Assembly (NCBI GenBank): GCA_037954325.1
Contig: JBBMNZ010000017.1
Span: forward strand, 7,961,501-8,025,500
Direction: 5' to 3'
DNA: 64,000 bases
DNA from: Fistularia commersonii
Lineage: Eukaryota > Chordata > Actinopteri > Syngnathiformes > Fistulariidae
The position numbers and the translations under genes were made by a program. The notes below the pieces were generated by a model. It saw only the letters and a program-made list of their open reading frames with translations, made no database searches and was not told where the DNA came from. Below are positions 51,601-62,456 of the stretch, in pieces (within the stretch, counting starts at the first letter, position 1; each line of letters begins with the position of its first letter).

Positions 51601-54600
51601 GCTTTATAGATGCATTTGCTGATGATGATCTCACCACTGTCAAAGCCATATCAAATAAACAATGTGTGAAAACCAAAGAGTCCCTTGTATTTGAGACCAA
51701 AAGTAAACAAGCAACAGGTGATGATAGGTCTTTCACCCGTGGAAAGTATTTTTATGATTCCGATGGTGAGAGCCCTAAGACAGATAAACAGTACACAGAG
51801 AGCAAGCTGGAGAAAATATCTCTGAATTTGGAACAAGACAAGAAAATTAATATAAAAAAAGAAGTCTCTCATAAAAATTCAAGAAGTGCCTCGAGGGAGA
51901 AGACAAGGGAACAAGACAGTAAAGTGAAAGAGGCAAGAAAACTGTGCAAGAACGAGGATGAAAACTCAAGTGCCCCAAGATTTCTCCTAACAAGCAAGTT
52001 TTCTGAACGCTGTGGTGTTAAAAGCTTTCCGGACAGCTCTGCACTTCGAGGGTCAGCACCCTCACAAACCTCAACATCGCCAACCTCAAGGACTGCAGTG
52101 AAAGAAAGCAAAAGAAAAGGCACTGGAGGAGGTACTTGGAGTAAGGAACTTATTCACAAAATAGTTCAGCAAAAAAATAAGCTCCATAAGCTACATGTTA
52201 AAGGTACCAAAAACCTCCAGTTTTCCTTGGTGATGGAAAGACTAACTCCCACCGTGCAGAATCCTGCTTTTGGAGAATATGACTACGTCTCAGATTCGGA
52301 CGATGAATGCGAGCCTGTAAAGATTGCAAGCCAAGGCCGGCTGAATCAAAGCAGTCGGTGTAAATACACGTACACTAAAGAGTGCAAATGGCGAGCGAGG
52401 AGTGAAAGGGACCAAGCCGCGTGGAGGCATGAATCAAAGGAGTGTTTTGAAGTGAAAAAAAGTGAAGAGGTTTCTCTTTCACCTGACAAGCATGGTCCTC
52501 ACCAGAGACTCAGAAGACGGGGTAGCAGGTCATCGACAAGCAGCGAACTCAGCACATCTGTGAGTGTTTCAAGTGACAGTATTAATAGCCCCAAAAGCAC
52601 TGATCGCACCGACTCGGACTGTGAGAAGAAGGCGGACGGCAAAAAGAAAGACTCACTCTCGGAGCAGAAGTCCAATGAAAGGTCCTCCCCACACAAATTG
52701 TGCAGAGAGTCCGGCACACTCGCACTGACATTCACTAAATCGGTCAAAAAATATAATCCAGACAAGCCCATTCTCTCTGATAACAAAGGTATTACAGAGA
52801 ATCCGGCAAAGTATCATGTAGAAGCAGACTTTACTGTTCCGACATCTTCCTCACAGGTAAAGGAAACAACCGCATCCTTTGAAAAAAGCAAAAACTCAAA
52901 TACAAAATCGAGAGAGAATGCAACAGCGGAGTGCAAAGAACCCGGCAAAGCTGTTACTCCATACAGTGACACCTTAGAAAGCACAGACAATCTGTGCCCC
53001 AAAGAAGAGCCGGCTCAGTATTGCGGCACAGATAACAAGGGGCTCCGGTGTGACTCGCACTCTCCTACGGTCGACAAAGAAGCTGATTTCAATATTGACA
53101 GAAACACAAAGGCCAGACGGAAAGACGGGACCCAAGTCCGACTGCCAGAGCTATCGGAGAGTACTACGTTTAAAAAACAGAGTGATAATGTTTGCATGGC
53201 GAAGGAGGGAATCGCTTTAGTCGGTGACCTGGACGCACACAAGCAGGCATCTCTCTGCTCCTCGTTGATGGATGAGGTGTGCCTATCACCGACAGAAACC
53301 CAAGGCCCCTTGATACAAAAAGATACGCTTCCCCTCATGCCCTACCCCCTGGATCAGGAACAGGGGCTCATGAAATCCCCTCTTACGTTTGACACTTCAT
53401 CAATGTTTGGGGACCTCACAGGATTTGACAGTGGGCTTTACACAGATGTGCCAATTCAAAAAGATGGATTTCATTCTATTGAGACCCCGGTTGATAAAAA
53501 GGAGGAGTTTGTGTCGTCATTTTCTCCCTTTCTGGAACACCGAGACTGGGGCTTAATCGTAAGTCCGGTGCTACCAGACGAGATATCCGAGTACAAAGGC
53601 AACTTCGAGAAATCTAATGAAAAGAAACCTGATTACAATCATGTACCTTTGTCGCTTCCAGAAAAAATAATAGACTACACAGCAAATCTCAGCAGCTGTG
53701 CTTCAGAGGATGAGTTGGAGATAAAGAGAATTGTGAATGAGCTTGAAAACCAGCTGCAGACAACAAAATTGGAAAGCCCGTCCTTGGTGGCTCGGGATGT
53801 CCCTAAACAGCTGCAAATGAGCAAATTTTCCCCTTTACGACTAGACGAAGAGTCCGAGAGTGAAAGTTCCAATTTGACTATGACGGGCGCCGTGCAAACC
53901 ATAGTGAGTCCCGTGACAAGTTTGCCCACAGAGCCTTACGCTGAACCTGGACTCCCATGGTCCAGTCCATTCCAGTTCGAGCTGATGGGGGAAAACCAGA
54001 GTCCCCGCACTTCAATTCACAATGAAACAGGAGAACTGGAAGATTTTGCCAAAAAGGAGGACAATGCTACAAACATAATAACCACAGCCTCACAAACTGT
54101 TCTAACCAAGCTCAACAATGACAATCAGTCAGAGGAAATGAAGCCTGAAAAGGACATTTCTTTAGAGACAAAGGAAGAAATTCTGGAGCAGAAACAATAC
54201 ACAGAAAACCTGATGAAAAGCCTCGAGGTGATTTCTGATTCTATATTCAAAAAAGAAACCATTATATCAGAACACAAGGATCTGAATGTCACCTCCCTCC
54301 CAAGTCCAAAACAACCAGAAATTGAATGTCAAGAAGCCGATCCATTTGAGAAAGAAGATGGCCCTGAAAAGGAAGTAATGACTGGGAAGGAGACCGTATT
54401 ATCGCCTTCAAATATCAAAGAGCCGACGGCTGATATTGAATTCATTCTCACTAAGTCACAGCCATCTCTCTCTAACTGTTCTGACCGCACAGCTGACGTT
54501 GAGCAGTCAAGTGAGCCTGCGGAAAACAATATTAGCAAGGCTGAGACTCGAGTCGTGTCTGAGAGGGATATGACTGAGAATAATAATAATTTGATTGAAT

Positions 54601-57600
54601 CCAGTCACTGCTCCAGTGTGGTGACACCTGTCTTAAATTCTCTCACCGAGTCCTTTGTGACCAGTAATGCAGAGGAAAATCTAAATCAGCTATTTGAAAA
54701 CAATTGTGATCATCCACAGCATTTAACAGATAACCCAGAGGGAGCAGAGGCACTGAAAGAAATATCTGGTCACTGCAGCAGCCGTCATCCCTCCACAGCT
54801 CTTCTTGACTCCAGTGTAGACTTTGGCAAGAGAGCAGAGGGTGTGATGAAAATAGCAACGGGAGAAGAATCCACCGAAATACATAATGATCCCAATGACA
54901 CGGAAGTTGAGTCCACAGACAGGGAGATCAAGGAGGAAACAGATGAAACTTCAAAAAAGCTTAATTTGTTTGGTCTATCTCCCTCCGAGACCTCTGTCAA
55001 TGCTAAGGCATACACTCGTAGTCCGAGGGCCGACGTGTCGGTGGAGATAGTCACTACAGACAAGCCGTGCAGTCCAATACTGGTGGAAAACAATCCAGAA
55101 AGTACCAGTAGCTGCTCATACTTTGAATCAGTTCAATCAACTAAGGGTCAACACGGTCTTATTATCATGACTGATGGTATCATTGACAGAGAAACCAAAA
55201 GTTACTCTTGCAAAGTTCTTCCATTCAGTGACTCCATGAAAACTGAGCAATGCCTCAAATTTGACATGATTCAAAAACAAGAGGAGATTTTAGGTGTTCA
55301 GGAGATCAAAGAACATGTTCCATTGGACTTTATGGCATGTGAAGAGAACTCACCGTGCAGAAAAGAAGTTGAAGGAAGTCAGTGTCACTTGCCACAAACA
55401 GCTCCGCCCACCAGTCCTCCATTAAAAACCTCCCATCAAGCAACCACGCAGAAATTAGACCTAGAAGGGGAAACGTGCCAACCGCAAAGCAAACTTAATA
55501 TCCCTGTTCACCTGGACGCAGGTCAAAATATGACATCCCATGTAAGCAAAACTGAATATCAAGAGGAGGTTCAAAAGAGTGATGAAAAAATGAGTCAAAT
55601 AAAAGGAACGGAGTATTCTCTTATTAGCCCACCTGCCCTGGACCTGAGAGTAACTGATTGTAAAATCTCTAGATCTGATGCCGTCATAACCCCTCCTCCT
55701 CCTGTGTCCAGCTCAGCCAAACCCCCGGCAGGATCAGATAGCCTTGAGAAAAGCAGTTATGATTTTAAGCTTTGTCCCCTCAACTACAGCAGCCTGACAG
55801 ATGAACCCCGACAACCGAACCAATATAGCTACATGGCCATTTCACCAGCGAGTAAACCTGTGGAAAATCACGAAGCGAAGCTGAGTCTGAAAGATGACCG
55901 TAAAGCCTGTGACATAAGTGTTAACCCTGCGCTAATTTTCAACAAAACTGAAACAGCCATTGACACAGCAATGTCACTGAACTCAGATCCAGCAGCTCAA
56001 CACAGTTTCACAGACGAACCGTTGGCCGTACAGGAGAATATGAAATTCACGCGTCTCCCATTGGGTCTTTCAGATGAAGTCAAAACCACAGATGACTCAG
56101 CTGGTGATTTAAAAGGAGACTGCCACGATTCGATCAAATCCGATGAACATTTACACACACGTGCTCAAAATGTGGCAAAGGTCGACTCTGCAATTTTCAG
56201 CCCTCAAGAGATTCGGGTGGAGGGCAGGACACTTCTCACTAAAGATATTGCAGATGGTCTACTCGCTCCTGAAAAACTCCCTGTCAGTGAAAATGAACCA
56301 ATTCCACCAGCTTCGTCAGAAAGGCAGCAAGCAGTCGAGATATCTCACCAAGTGCAAAAAGAAACATCGCAAAAAAAGATGCAGAGCAACAGTCAGCAGG
56401 GCAAAGTCCTTTGTGAAATCTGCTTGATGTGCTTCAGGACTGTGCCAGGCTTAAAGAGACATAAGGCCATGAAACATTTGGTCAGGGCAGAGAAACACAT
56501 TGGTCCACAAAGCTCCACTGCACCCTATCAGGGGAATATGCTTGTTTATGAAGTAACACAAAATCCAGAGAAAGATCACAAAGATGACTCACCAACCTAC
56601 CAAACGAAAATAGATGGTGTGTCTGAGAAAAGTAACACCCTCAAACCTAAGGCAGCAAATACCAAGTCGGTTCGAGCGGAAATAGCAACTGATATAAATG
56701 CAGGGGCAGCGGATGAAATACGCCATCAAAACTCTTTGTTGCCCAATAAAGCAAAAAAGAACAACAAACCTCGGAAGAACAAAAATACTGTGGCAAACAT
56801 AAAACTTGATCCTTTCTCTGATGAGCTTTTGAATATACTAAAAACTGATATTCTTCAAGCTATAACTCCTGATTTCAAAAGCGGCGGACAACAAGAGCAT
56901 TGCAGCTCTCCTGAGGGCGAAATCCATTCGCATCCTGACAGGCATGTTGCTGGAGCAGAGGAATTCCCCCACTCTGGTACTTCAACTTCAAACTCCGCCT
57001 TAGATAATACATCTCGGTCCCCAACAAAAGACAACAATGTACCCGCCGAAACTATGGAAGTAAATCAAATCACCGATAAGGAAGAGATTAAATGCACGGG
57101 AGTGAATGAAATTGCGAATGTGGAAAAAAGTAAAAATGACAATTTGGAAAGATCAATATTTGCAGACAAAGATATTACCAGAGATCTCGATGGGTCCAAA
57201 AAGATAGGTTCAAGAACGATGTATTCTGTGGAAGAGTTATGTGAACAAAGAGAATCAGAGGAGGAACTTGCTCAGGAGATTCTAAGAAAAGTAGCAGTTG
57301 AGATCAAGAGTGAGAAAAACACTTGCCCTTCAGATGAGGTAAATTCTCTCTCTTGTCTGGCTCCCTCTCCTATCAGTCCTCCTGGCATAAGTCCCGATCT
57401 GAAGGCCTTACTTGACGATGACACCATTTTCTCACAGTTGTTTCCCCGAGACGAGGAGGCTAAAAGGAAAAAGTGCCCGAGGGTTTACAGTAAAAGAAAC
57501 AAAAGACAAAAGCTCTCGACTGAAACAAACGCAGCTCTGGAATATGCACCTTCTTCTGACACCACCTTAGAAAACAAAGATCACTTTATGGAGAGACAAG

Positions 57601-60587
57601 CAAAGAAAGCGCCCGCTGTCGACCAAACCAAACCCTGTGAATATGAAACAATATCTATCGATGATACAATCATGTTGAATATATGCCACAACACCAGCTT
57701 GAAGGCCGAATCCAAACCAGCGCTGGACATCGCGCAAGGTGTTCAGAAAGATGCCCTCGATGATATTGAAGAGCTAGGCAACAATCTCTTGAACCCCCTT
57801 CAAAGCACCATTGATAAATCTTCAATCGAATGGAGTGGCTCTGGTGACTTCAGTGGCTTTCACGTAGACTCCATGGTGACTTCCGACCCCTGCGCCCATA
57901 GCCTGCCCATTGCACCTTGCGCTATGCCCATTCCCGATGACACATACACAATGGAGCCCTGTGTTTCAGACAACATACAAAACTTCCACAGCATTGACAT
58001 TCAGAATATCAATACCACCTTTCAGCTTCCTGAAATTCAATTCTTTGACTCCAGCAAAGACATCTCGGTGGCTCCTCCAAATGCAACTGGTGACATGGAG
58101 AACAAGGAAGAGGAAAAGTCCAAGAAACTGACCGAGCGGCGTGGCAGAAAACGGCAAGATGGTGGAATTAAGGTTAAAGATAAGCAGTACAAGTGTAAAG
58201 TGTGCTTCACTTGGTTCCTCACTCTTGGCGAGTTGAACTTTCACAAATTGTCCCACAACCCGTCACCTCCGCCAACCTGCTATATGTGTGTCCAGCGCAA
58301 GTTCAGCTCAAGAGAACAACTAAGGGACCATTTGACAGAGAAACATGCCAAAAACAAGACAGGTATCTGGACCTGTGGCATGTGCCTGAAGGAGATATCA
58401 GATGTGTGGATGTACAATGAACATTTAAGAGAGCATGCCACTCAGTTTGCTCGCAGGGGCCAGACCCAGGGCTCCATGTTAAGCATTTCAGGTTGCTTCA
58501 TGCAGGAGACAGCCGTGAAGAATTTCATCACCTCTATCATGCAGCACCGTCCAAGCAAAGCCAATAGAGAGTCCAGTAAAGCCACTAAAGAACAGGAAAA
58601 AGCTGTTGCTGGAGGCAGCACTGTGGGAGAGGGGAAAACCTCTGAGGAGGCCGAGCCAAAACTTCCCAAAACCAAAAACAGCAGTGGAGTAGGTGGGAGG
58701 CAGAACACGTTAACCCCGCTTGAGGTTCTCCATAAAACCGACACATCTAAAAGTGTGGAGATGCATCCCAACTGCAAGGACCCCTCGAGGGACTGCCACC
58801 ACTGCGGAAAGAGATTCCCCAAACCCTTCAAACTGCAGAGACATTTAGTGGTTCATAATTTGGAGAAGATTTTCCTGTGTCACAAATGTCCCGTCTCGTA
58901 TCAGGAGGCTCAGGACCTTAAGGAGCACCTGAAGAGGGCTCATGAAGAGGTGGATGAGCTGGATTCGAAACATACCACTCTTTACACCTGTGAGCTCTGT
59001 GCTGATGTCATGCACGTGATTAAAAAGTCCTTCATATGCAGCACCTGTAACTATACCTTCTCCAAGAAGGAGCAGTTTGATCGTCACATGGAAAAACATC
59101 TGTCGGGCGGAAACAAAATTTTTAAATTCAGAGGTGTTCTCAGACCTGTCAAAGTCTCTGTATCCAAAGAAGATGAATGTGATTCCCCGGCAAGTAAAAA
59201 GAGAAGGATTCTCTCTGACAGCCTGCAAGACAACAGTTCAGACAGCGGCATTGCCAGTGTATGCTCATTGCACCTAAACCAAAACTCTGAAACACAGTCT
59301 TCCAAACAGTCTGTTTCCACCCTAGATGATTCCACGCAAACCATCGTGAATGAATATCACTGCGATGCGAACAGTACAAATGTGAAGACAGAGGACATTG
59401 CCGAGGACTATTCAGAACTACTTGTGGAGCTGGAGAAATGTATTCATATGGAGTCCGCGACACCCAAAGAGGAGGAAATTGACCAACCTCCATCACCTAA
59501 TCTTGATAAAGAGAATAATGGAAGCTCAATTACTGAATCATTTGATGTGAAAGAAGAGAATGAGTCTGTCTGTATTAGAACGGAGATGACCTCATGGTCC
59601 AAAGAGAATAGCAGTGTGGTGGAGATAATTAAAGGGAGGGAAGCCTCCGCTGAAGGTGACACAGCTGAGGCAGAAGAAAGAACAGATTCAATTCCACCCG
59701 GTGAGGATTCTGTTGTCAACTCGAGAGAGCCCGAGTCAAAAAAGCAAGAATTAGAAGCAGATATGATAGACCAGCAGAGAGACGACAAGGTGCAGATGCA
59801 CGCTACAAAAGCCTCCAGCAATGTCCTCAAACATCAAACGTTATGTCTCGGTGCTGTACAAGAGGGTGGCAGTGAAATGAAAGACAAGATTGCCCAACTC
59901 AAAACAACTGATAACGGCAAAAACAGCGCTACAACTGGCGGCGCAAAAACTGTAGAATCGACGCCAGTCCTCCTCTCCAAGATTTCCCCACATACCTCAG
60001 CCATAAATGAAGACAAAGAATCATTGAGAACACAGAAAAAGAGAAAAGACGTGAAATCCCCCCAGAGCCTGCAGAGAGTTTCCTTTCCAACCACACAAGA
60101 GAACTTCGGTGTCGACTCTCGGGTCAAAAAGAAGTATCGTCCCACCAAGAGTGTCAATCCCTCATTGCAAAGAAAGTCAGATGGACCCAACGATTACCCC
60201 GTGCTGTCCTCAGTGCGGGATGATGTTGTGAGCAACAAAATAGTGTCAAAATGCAAGACGTCAACCTTGGGTATGCAATTCAAAAGAAGTTTGCTTGACA
60301 GCTGTACGCCAAAGAAAGCCGAGATTGTGAACTCTCTTAATGGGGATTACAAAGCCAAAAAGGGACCTCTGGGACGGCCTTTTCATGCCTCCATTTCTAA
60401 AGTGTCCTCGGTTCCAATGAACAATGCCTTGAATAAATCTAGACCAAAGCAGGGGGTTAGGTCAGTGGAGACTCACTCGTACAGGACTGCAGAGTCCCAG
60501 AACCACCTCCTAAGCCAGCTGTTTGGCCAAAAACTCACTAGCTTTAAGATTCCTTTACGGAAGGACACGTCAGAATCTATTAACTGA
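48693..60587 (+). CDS. znf469: ZNF469-like giant C2H2 zinc-finger protein, single coding exon, 3964 aa
   Basis: This is a nuclear zinc-finger protein. Human ZNF469 loss causes brittle cornea syndrome, and the protein is thought to regulate extracellular-matrix and collagen genes. The ATG at 48693 has a strong Kozak context (CACCATGG). The frame is open for 3 codons upstream from a TTG at 48684, which is not a likely start. Length is close to the roughly 3950 aa of human ZNF469, and the coding part is one exon, as in the family. Recognition rests on PQHLYSLSI (near residue 131), the DQLDVLLTCKQCDQNF finger (Cys829), the acidic YDYVSDSDDE segment (about 1196) and the C-terminus LLSQLFGQKLTSFKIPLRK (3939-3957). 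Further C2H2-type fingers start at Cys2574, 3168, 3196, 3228, 3368, 3396 and 3433/3449, so most cluster at the C-terminus. Basic nuclear-localisation-like stretches lie at about 2924-2942 and 3147-3155. The rest is Ser/Glu/Lys-rich and probably disordered. No frameshift or stop is seen. Confidence 0.93.
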   Translation: MAGETRPMHTVKEPDAESTLQDEGTVLEQQSDTTAQESSEHFSSTDTDARASSRGPKIDKVKKERDGTQQREAVIRPQQAGKIDFRSLQNRSKFTTDRTWSGSKGSPQSPSGKGRNREKSKRSGKADRSNPQHLYSLSITNPRSNLNIGIAYPQQKVSPAKKLETSRGPVSGSYQFHTPSIPEREVEIQQEELNYSRCFQEASSNITSSSYTSQALGSSSGTPSHQHPPLSQQQQPAAMENNSVQNGSQLILADFQLTGSNTWQSPERTFNGANYGVSSQKSTALTEASKSSAFMPAPFQYGYHFLEESTSDSFPCEQNPQSQDFTDSSLGSVHVTHNSFPLMPGEGQNLVPNNTNFGNEQQSEHRTSYSHTQQPQFIQGVASTIQCPRNLSEDSASSDSSGSSSQQSEQGKGALPEGDAARQTDSRDAAVASGTKRNCHPKNTTANQRTLIQASVHHTRNIQQGPASQMHFSNKSFSNAPSSNVLTGSVSYDKTINSKVLNRIPHTWEGPNKTYSPAEQNSIQYSDINKFQFQSQPVLDKRQNTSKNSRMPWQQIRPSAAMPNQNRIDITRPMGNQKMAYMVSPSDWQDDGKSHKHSSLKNPSFFQNNRTSEGFSNQRQETVKHNSTVSTFKVEMSQVCESKSKAVYFGLNQSLPASSSSRSYSYPPLQVPQMGLMMVSPYESPLPSPVHTPASSSTCSSLSPASTSPVNISSEDSQISKTAPPHPFYHQTQANKTQIPSDHLNAHPHQFHSEAQRNLPYAPERPKDDMMSYVQNSLHPKATIEGSKGYIDSFGMEHLQPPPPYSAHQLFATSLATANLDQLDVLLTCKQCDQNFNNLASFLGHKQYCSQNAFAQNDLKDITKMEDTRKFHQEPTKAASSVSNVSMSRCPSELHLSLLGLNKNGELISDSETKGDTKDDPMKLSLFSGSGNLPAPLPELEMEDAKLDSLITEALNGLGYQSDNAEIDSSFIDAFADDDLTTVKAISNKQCVKTKESLVFETKSKQATGDDRSFTRGKYFYDSDGESPKTDKQYTESKLEKISLNLEQDKKINIKKEVSHKNSRSASREKTREQDSKVKEARKLCKNEDENSSAPRFLLTSKFSERCGVKSFPDSSALRGSAPSQTSTSPTSRTAVKESKRKGTGGGTWSKELIHKIVQQKNKLHKLHVKGTKNLQFSLVMERLTPTVQNPAFGEYDYVSDSDDECEPVKIASQGRLNQSSRCKYTYTKECKWRARSERDQAAWRHESKECFEVKKSEEVSLSPDKHGPHQRLRRRGSRSSTSSELSTSVSVSSDSINSPKSTDRTDSDCEKKADGKKKDSLSEQKSNERSSPHKLCRESGTLALTFTKSVKKYNPDKPILSDNKGITENPAKYHVEADFTVPTSSSQVKETTASFEKSKNSNTKSRENATAECKEPGKAVTPYSDTLESTDNLCPKEEPAQYCGTDNKGLRCDSHSPTVDKEADFNIDRNTKARRKDGTQVRLPELSESTTFKKQSDNVCMAKEGIALVGDLDAHKQASLCSSLMDEVCLSPTETQGPLIQKDTLPLMPYPLDQEQGLMKSPLTFDTSSMFGDLTGFDSGLYTDVPIQKDGFHSIETPVDKKEEFVSSFSPFLEHRDWGLIVSPVLPDEISEYKGNFEKSNEKKPDYNHVPLSLPEKIIDYTANLSSCASEDELEIKRIVNELENQLQTTKLESPSLVARDVPKQLQMSKFSPLRLDEESESESSNLTMTGAVQTIVSPVTSLPTEPYAEPGLPWSSPFQFELMGENQSPRTSIHNETGELEDFAKKEDNATNIITTASQTVLTKLNNDNQSEEMKPEKDISLETKEEILEQKQYTENLMKSLEVISDSIFKKETIISEHKDLNVTSLPSPKQPEIECQEADPFEKEDGPEKEVMTGKETVLSPSNIKEPTADIEFILTKSQPSLSNCSDRTADVEQSSEPAENNISKAETRVVSERDMTENNNNLIESSHCSSVVTPVLNSLTESFVTSNAEENLNQLFENNCDHPQHLTDNPEGAEALKEISGHCSSRHPSTALLDSSVDFGKRAEGVMKIATGEESTEIHNDPNDTEVESTDREIKEETDETSKKLNLFGLSPSETSVNAKAYTRSPRADVSVEIVTTDKPCSPILVENNPESTSSCSYFESVQSTKGQHGLIIMTDGIIDRETKSYSCKVLPFSDSMKTEQCLKFDMIQKQEEILGVQEIKEHVPLDFMACEENSPCRKEVEGSQCHLPQTAPPTSPPLKTSHQATTQKLDLEGETCQPQSKLNIPVHLDAGQNMTSHVSKTEYQEEVQKSDEKMSQIKGTEYSLISPPALDLRVTDCKISRSDAVITPPPPVSSSAKPPAGSDSLEKSSYDFKLCPLNYSSLTDEPRQPNQYSYMAISPASKPVENHEAKLSLKDDRKACDISVNPALIFNKTETAIDTAMSLNSDPAAQHSFTDEPLAVQENMKFTRLPLGLSDEVKTTDDSAGDLKGDCHDSIKSDEHLHTRAQNVAKVDSAIFSPQEIRVEGRTLLTKDIADGLLAPEKLPVSENEPIPPASSERQQAVEISHQVQKETSQKKMQSNSQQGKVLCEICLMCFRTVPGLKRHKAMKHLVRAEKHIGPQSSTAPYQGNMLVYEVTQNPEKDHKDDSPTYQTKIDGVSEKSNTLKPKAANTKSVRAEIATDINAGAADEIRHQNSLLPNKAKKNNKPRKNKNTVANIKLDPFSDELLNILKTDILQAITPDFKSGGQQEHCSSPEGEIHSHPDRHVAGAEEFPHSGTSTSNSALDNTSRSPTKDNNVPAETMEVNQITDKEEIKCTGVNEIANVEKSKNDNLERSIFADKDITRDLDGSKKIGSRTMYSVEELCEQRESEEELAQEILRKVAVEIKSEKNTCPSDEVNSLSCLAPSPISPPGISPDLKALLDDDTIFSQLFPRDEEAKRKKCPRVYSKRNKRQKLSTETNAALEYAPSSDTTLENKDHFMERQAKKAPAVDQTKPCEYETISIDDTIMLNICHNTSLKAESKPALDIAQGVQKDALDDIEELGNNLLNPLQSTIDKSSIEWSGSGDFSGFHVDSMVTSDPCAHSLPIAPCAMPIPDDTYTMEPCVSDNIQNFHSIDIQNINTTFQLPEIQFFDSSKDISVAPPNATGDMENKEEEKSKKLTERRGRKRQDGGIKVKDKQYKCKVCFTWFLTLGELNFHKLSHNPSPPPTCYMCVQRKFSSREQLRDHLTEKHAKNKTGIWTCGMCLKEISDVWMYNEHLREHATQFARRGQTQGSMLSISGCFMQETAVKNFITSIMQHRPSKANRESSKATKEQEKAVAGGSTVGEGKTSEEAEPKLPKTKNSSGVGGRQNTLTPLEVLHKTDTSKSVEMHPNCKDPSRDCHHCGKRFPKPFKLQRHLVVHNLEKIFLCHKCPVSYQEAQDLKEHLKRAHEEVDELDSKHTTLYTCELCADVMHVIKKSFICSTCNYTFSKKEQFDRHMEKHLSGGNKIFKFRGVLRPVKVSVSKEDECDSPASKKRRILSDSLQDNSSDSGIASVCSLHLNQNSETQSSKQSVSTLDDSTQTIVNEYHCDANSTNVKTEDIAEDYSELLVELEKCIHMESATPKEEEIDQPPSPNLDKENNGSSITESFDVKEENESVCIRTEMTSWSKENSSVVEIIKGREASAEGDTAEAEERTDSIPPGEDSVVNSREPESKKQELEADMIDQQRDDKVQMHATKASSNVLKHQTLCLGAVQEGGSEMKDKIAQLKTTDNGKNSATTGGAKTVESTPVLLSKISPHTSAINEDKESLRTQKKRKDVKSPQSLQRVSFPTTQENFGVDSRVKKKYRPTKSVNPSLQRKSDGPNDYPVLSSVRDDVVSNKIVSKCKTSTLGMQFKRSLLDSCTPKKAEIVNSLNGDYKAKKGPLGRPFHASISKVSSVPMNNALNKSRPKQGVRSVETHSYRTAESQNHLLSQLFGQKLTSFKIPLRKDTSESIN

Positions 60588-61665
60588 GTGGGGTTTGAGG
60601 GATCTGTGAAAAAGAGACTGTAAATTTCACAGTCATCAATGTTAAGACAATTCATTATGGTGAATGAGTTTGCACAGCTCTTTTCTGTGAAATGCTATCT
60701 TTAAATACTTACATAGTCACTTTATGTCTTCTTTGTATATGTGTTTTTTTCACACAAATGTGAGGACTAATAACAGATATGAATTTTGGGTCGGAAATGA
60801 ATATGTTAGTTGGAAAAATCATTTTGCTTTTTCTGCTTTTCTTTTGCCGGATATTATCTGTTTCACAGATTCTATTTCAGTTACCAAAAGGAAAGTAGAA
60901 AAAGAATACTTGAAGATACAGCAACCATTTTCCATTTTGCATTTGTAATTTCAAAAAGGACCAAATGATCAAATAATTTCCCTGGACTATTGTCTTCTAC
61001 ATGCTTCCAACATATTCATTTTGTATTATTTTTAACATTACTGCACTGCATTGACATTCATCATATTAGCCTTTTGTATAAACATTACCTGGTGCTACAT
61101 TGTTTTGTTTGTAATGTGAATGCCAATGTCCTCAGAAGGGAACATGAGACCTGTAGCAGTTACAGTACATGCATCCAAGTGTTTTTACTGGTTCTCTGTA
61201 ATAATTTACTGAAGATACTGTGTAAACCCTCCAAGTACTTCATATGCAAGAACATAGAAAATGAAATTAGGAAAGATTCCATTGTATAAACTCAGGTGCA
61301 TACAAGGGCATCGCAGTCCCAAGACCTGTAATCGGAGTTCTTCCCGTGCACTGATAATACCACACAAAAATGACAAACTCAATCATCTGTGTCTTCAACT
61401 CCAACTGTTTAATTATGAATAGTATTTACTTGGACAACAAAGGTGCTTTATCTTGTTTATACTGTATGTATCTTATATTGTATAATATTGTAGGTAGATT
61501 ATTGTTTGGTGTAATGCTTATTGTCAAAGTTTTATTTTAATAATGTGCAAAAGATTCAAGGTAAGAAGAAAGGGAAATGCAGTGCCTCTTGCAAGCTGTA
61601 AAGTGGTTCTCTAAGTGCCTCTTTTATAGTTGTTTATTAAAGATCTGTATTGGTCTCTCTTTTCT
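60588..61665 (+). other. 3' UTR of znf469 (end approximate)
   Basis: AT-rich sequence following the stop codon, with no recognisable coding frame. The proximal end is placed just after the ATTAAA at 61636. Later signals would give a longer UTR. Confidence 0.5.
61636..61641 (+). terminator. Proximal polyadenylation signal ATTAAA
   Basis: The common ATTAAA variant is followed at 61645-61681 by a T/GT-rich downstream element, giving a plausible cleavage site near 61655-61665. No other full signal with such a downstream element was noticed earlier in the UTR. Confidence 0.5.
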
Positions 61666-61975
61666 GTTCTTCTTTCGTTCTTCCCCATCTCATGCAGACA
61701 CTCTATGCAATGAATGCGAATGGCTGAACCCAGAAACAGGTGCACATACAGAGAATAACACTATCTAATACTTCTTTTGGCCACAGATAGGCACTTCCAG
61801 CTAGACGGGTCTGACTTTACATCTATTAGACATTTAAGACAAGATAGAACCTTCCATTGATTCAGCCTTCTTTTAGTCTACGAGGCAAGAAGTTGTCACT
61901 TGTGTTGTGTTGCTCTCTCACCATGTGTAAAATGGCTTCTTTTCCTACACGAAACTTTTTTTATCATCACATAGG

Positions 61976-61981
61976 AATAAA
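61976..61981 (+). terminator. Alternative polyadenylation signal AATAAA
   Basis: Canonical hexamer without a strong T-rich downstream element; possible distal site. Confidence 0.25.
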
Positions 61982-62456
61982 AAGCCATAGTGCACAGTGG
62001 CACAGGTGTGGAAACACAGTGGCATGATGGTGAAGAGGAGCTGCATCTCTCATCATCCTCTGACCTCCAATGATACCTGAGAAAAGGGCAGGGGGCGGGG
62101 GTTACTGGTGGTTTTGGAGAGAGAGTCAAAAAACAAAATGGAAGTTATTTTCTTTGTCAAGAACCCCATCTAATCTCACACAGTAGGCCCCTGTGGTGAC
62201 AGTATATCTCGGGAAAACTGTGTCAATGCTTCATGTCAGCTGACCTAACGTGTGGAATTTCAACCACTAACTTGAGTCTGCAGGGGTCCTGGAACCAGAT
62301 ATATTAAGTTTCATGTTGATTCATGACCAAATTTTCCTGTATGTCAGGTTTTTTTCTCTATCCATATCTTGTTTTCATATATATATTTCTTTTTCTTTGC
62401 CCAATCTTAATTATGTGCTTGTTCACACACTGGTGCTTAACGTCCACAAACAGCTC

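Noticed and set aside
58442..60190. Minus open frames of 115-129 codons opposite znf469
   Set aside because: Shadow frames of the strong plus-strand coding sequence, without independent motifs.
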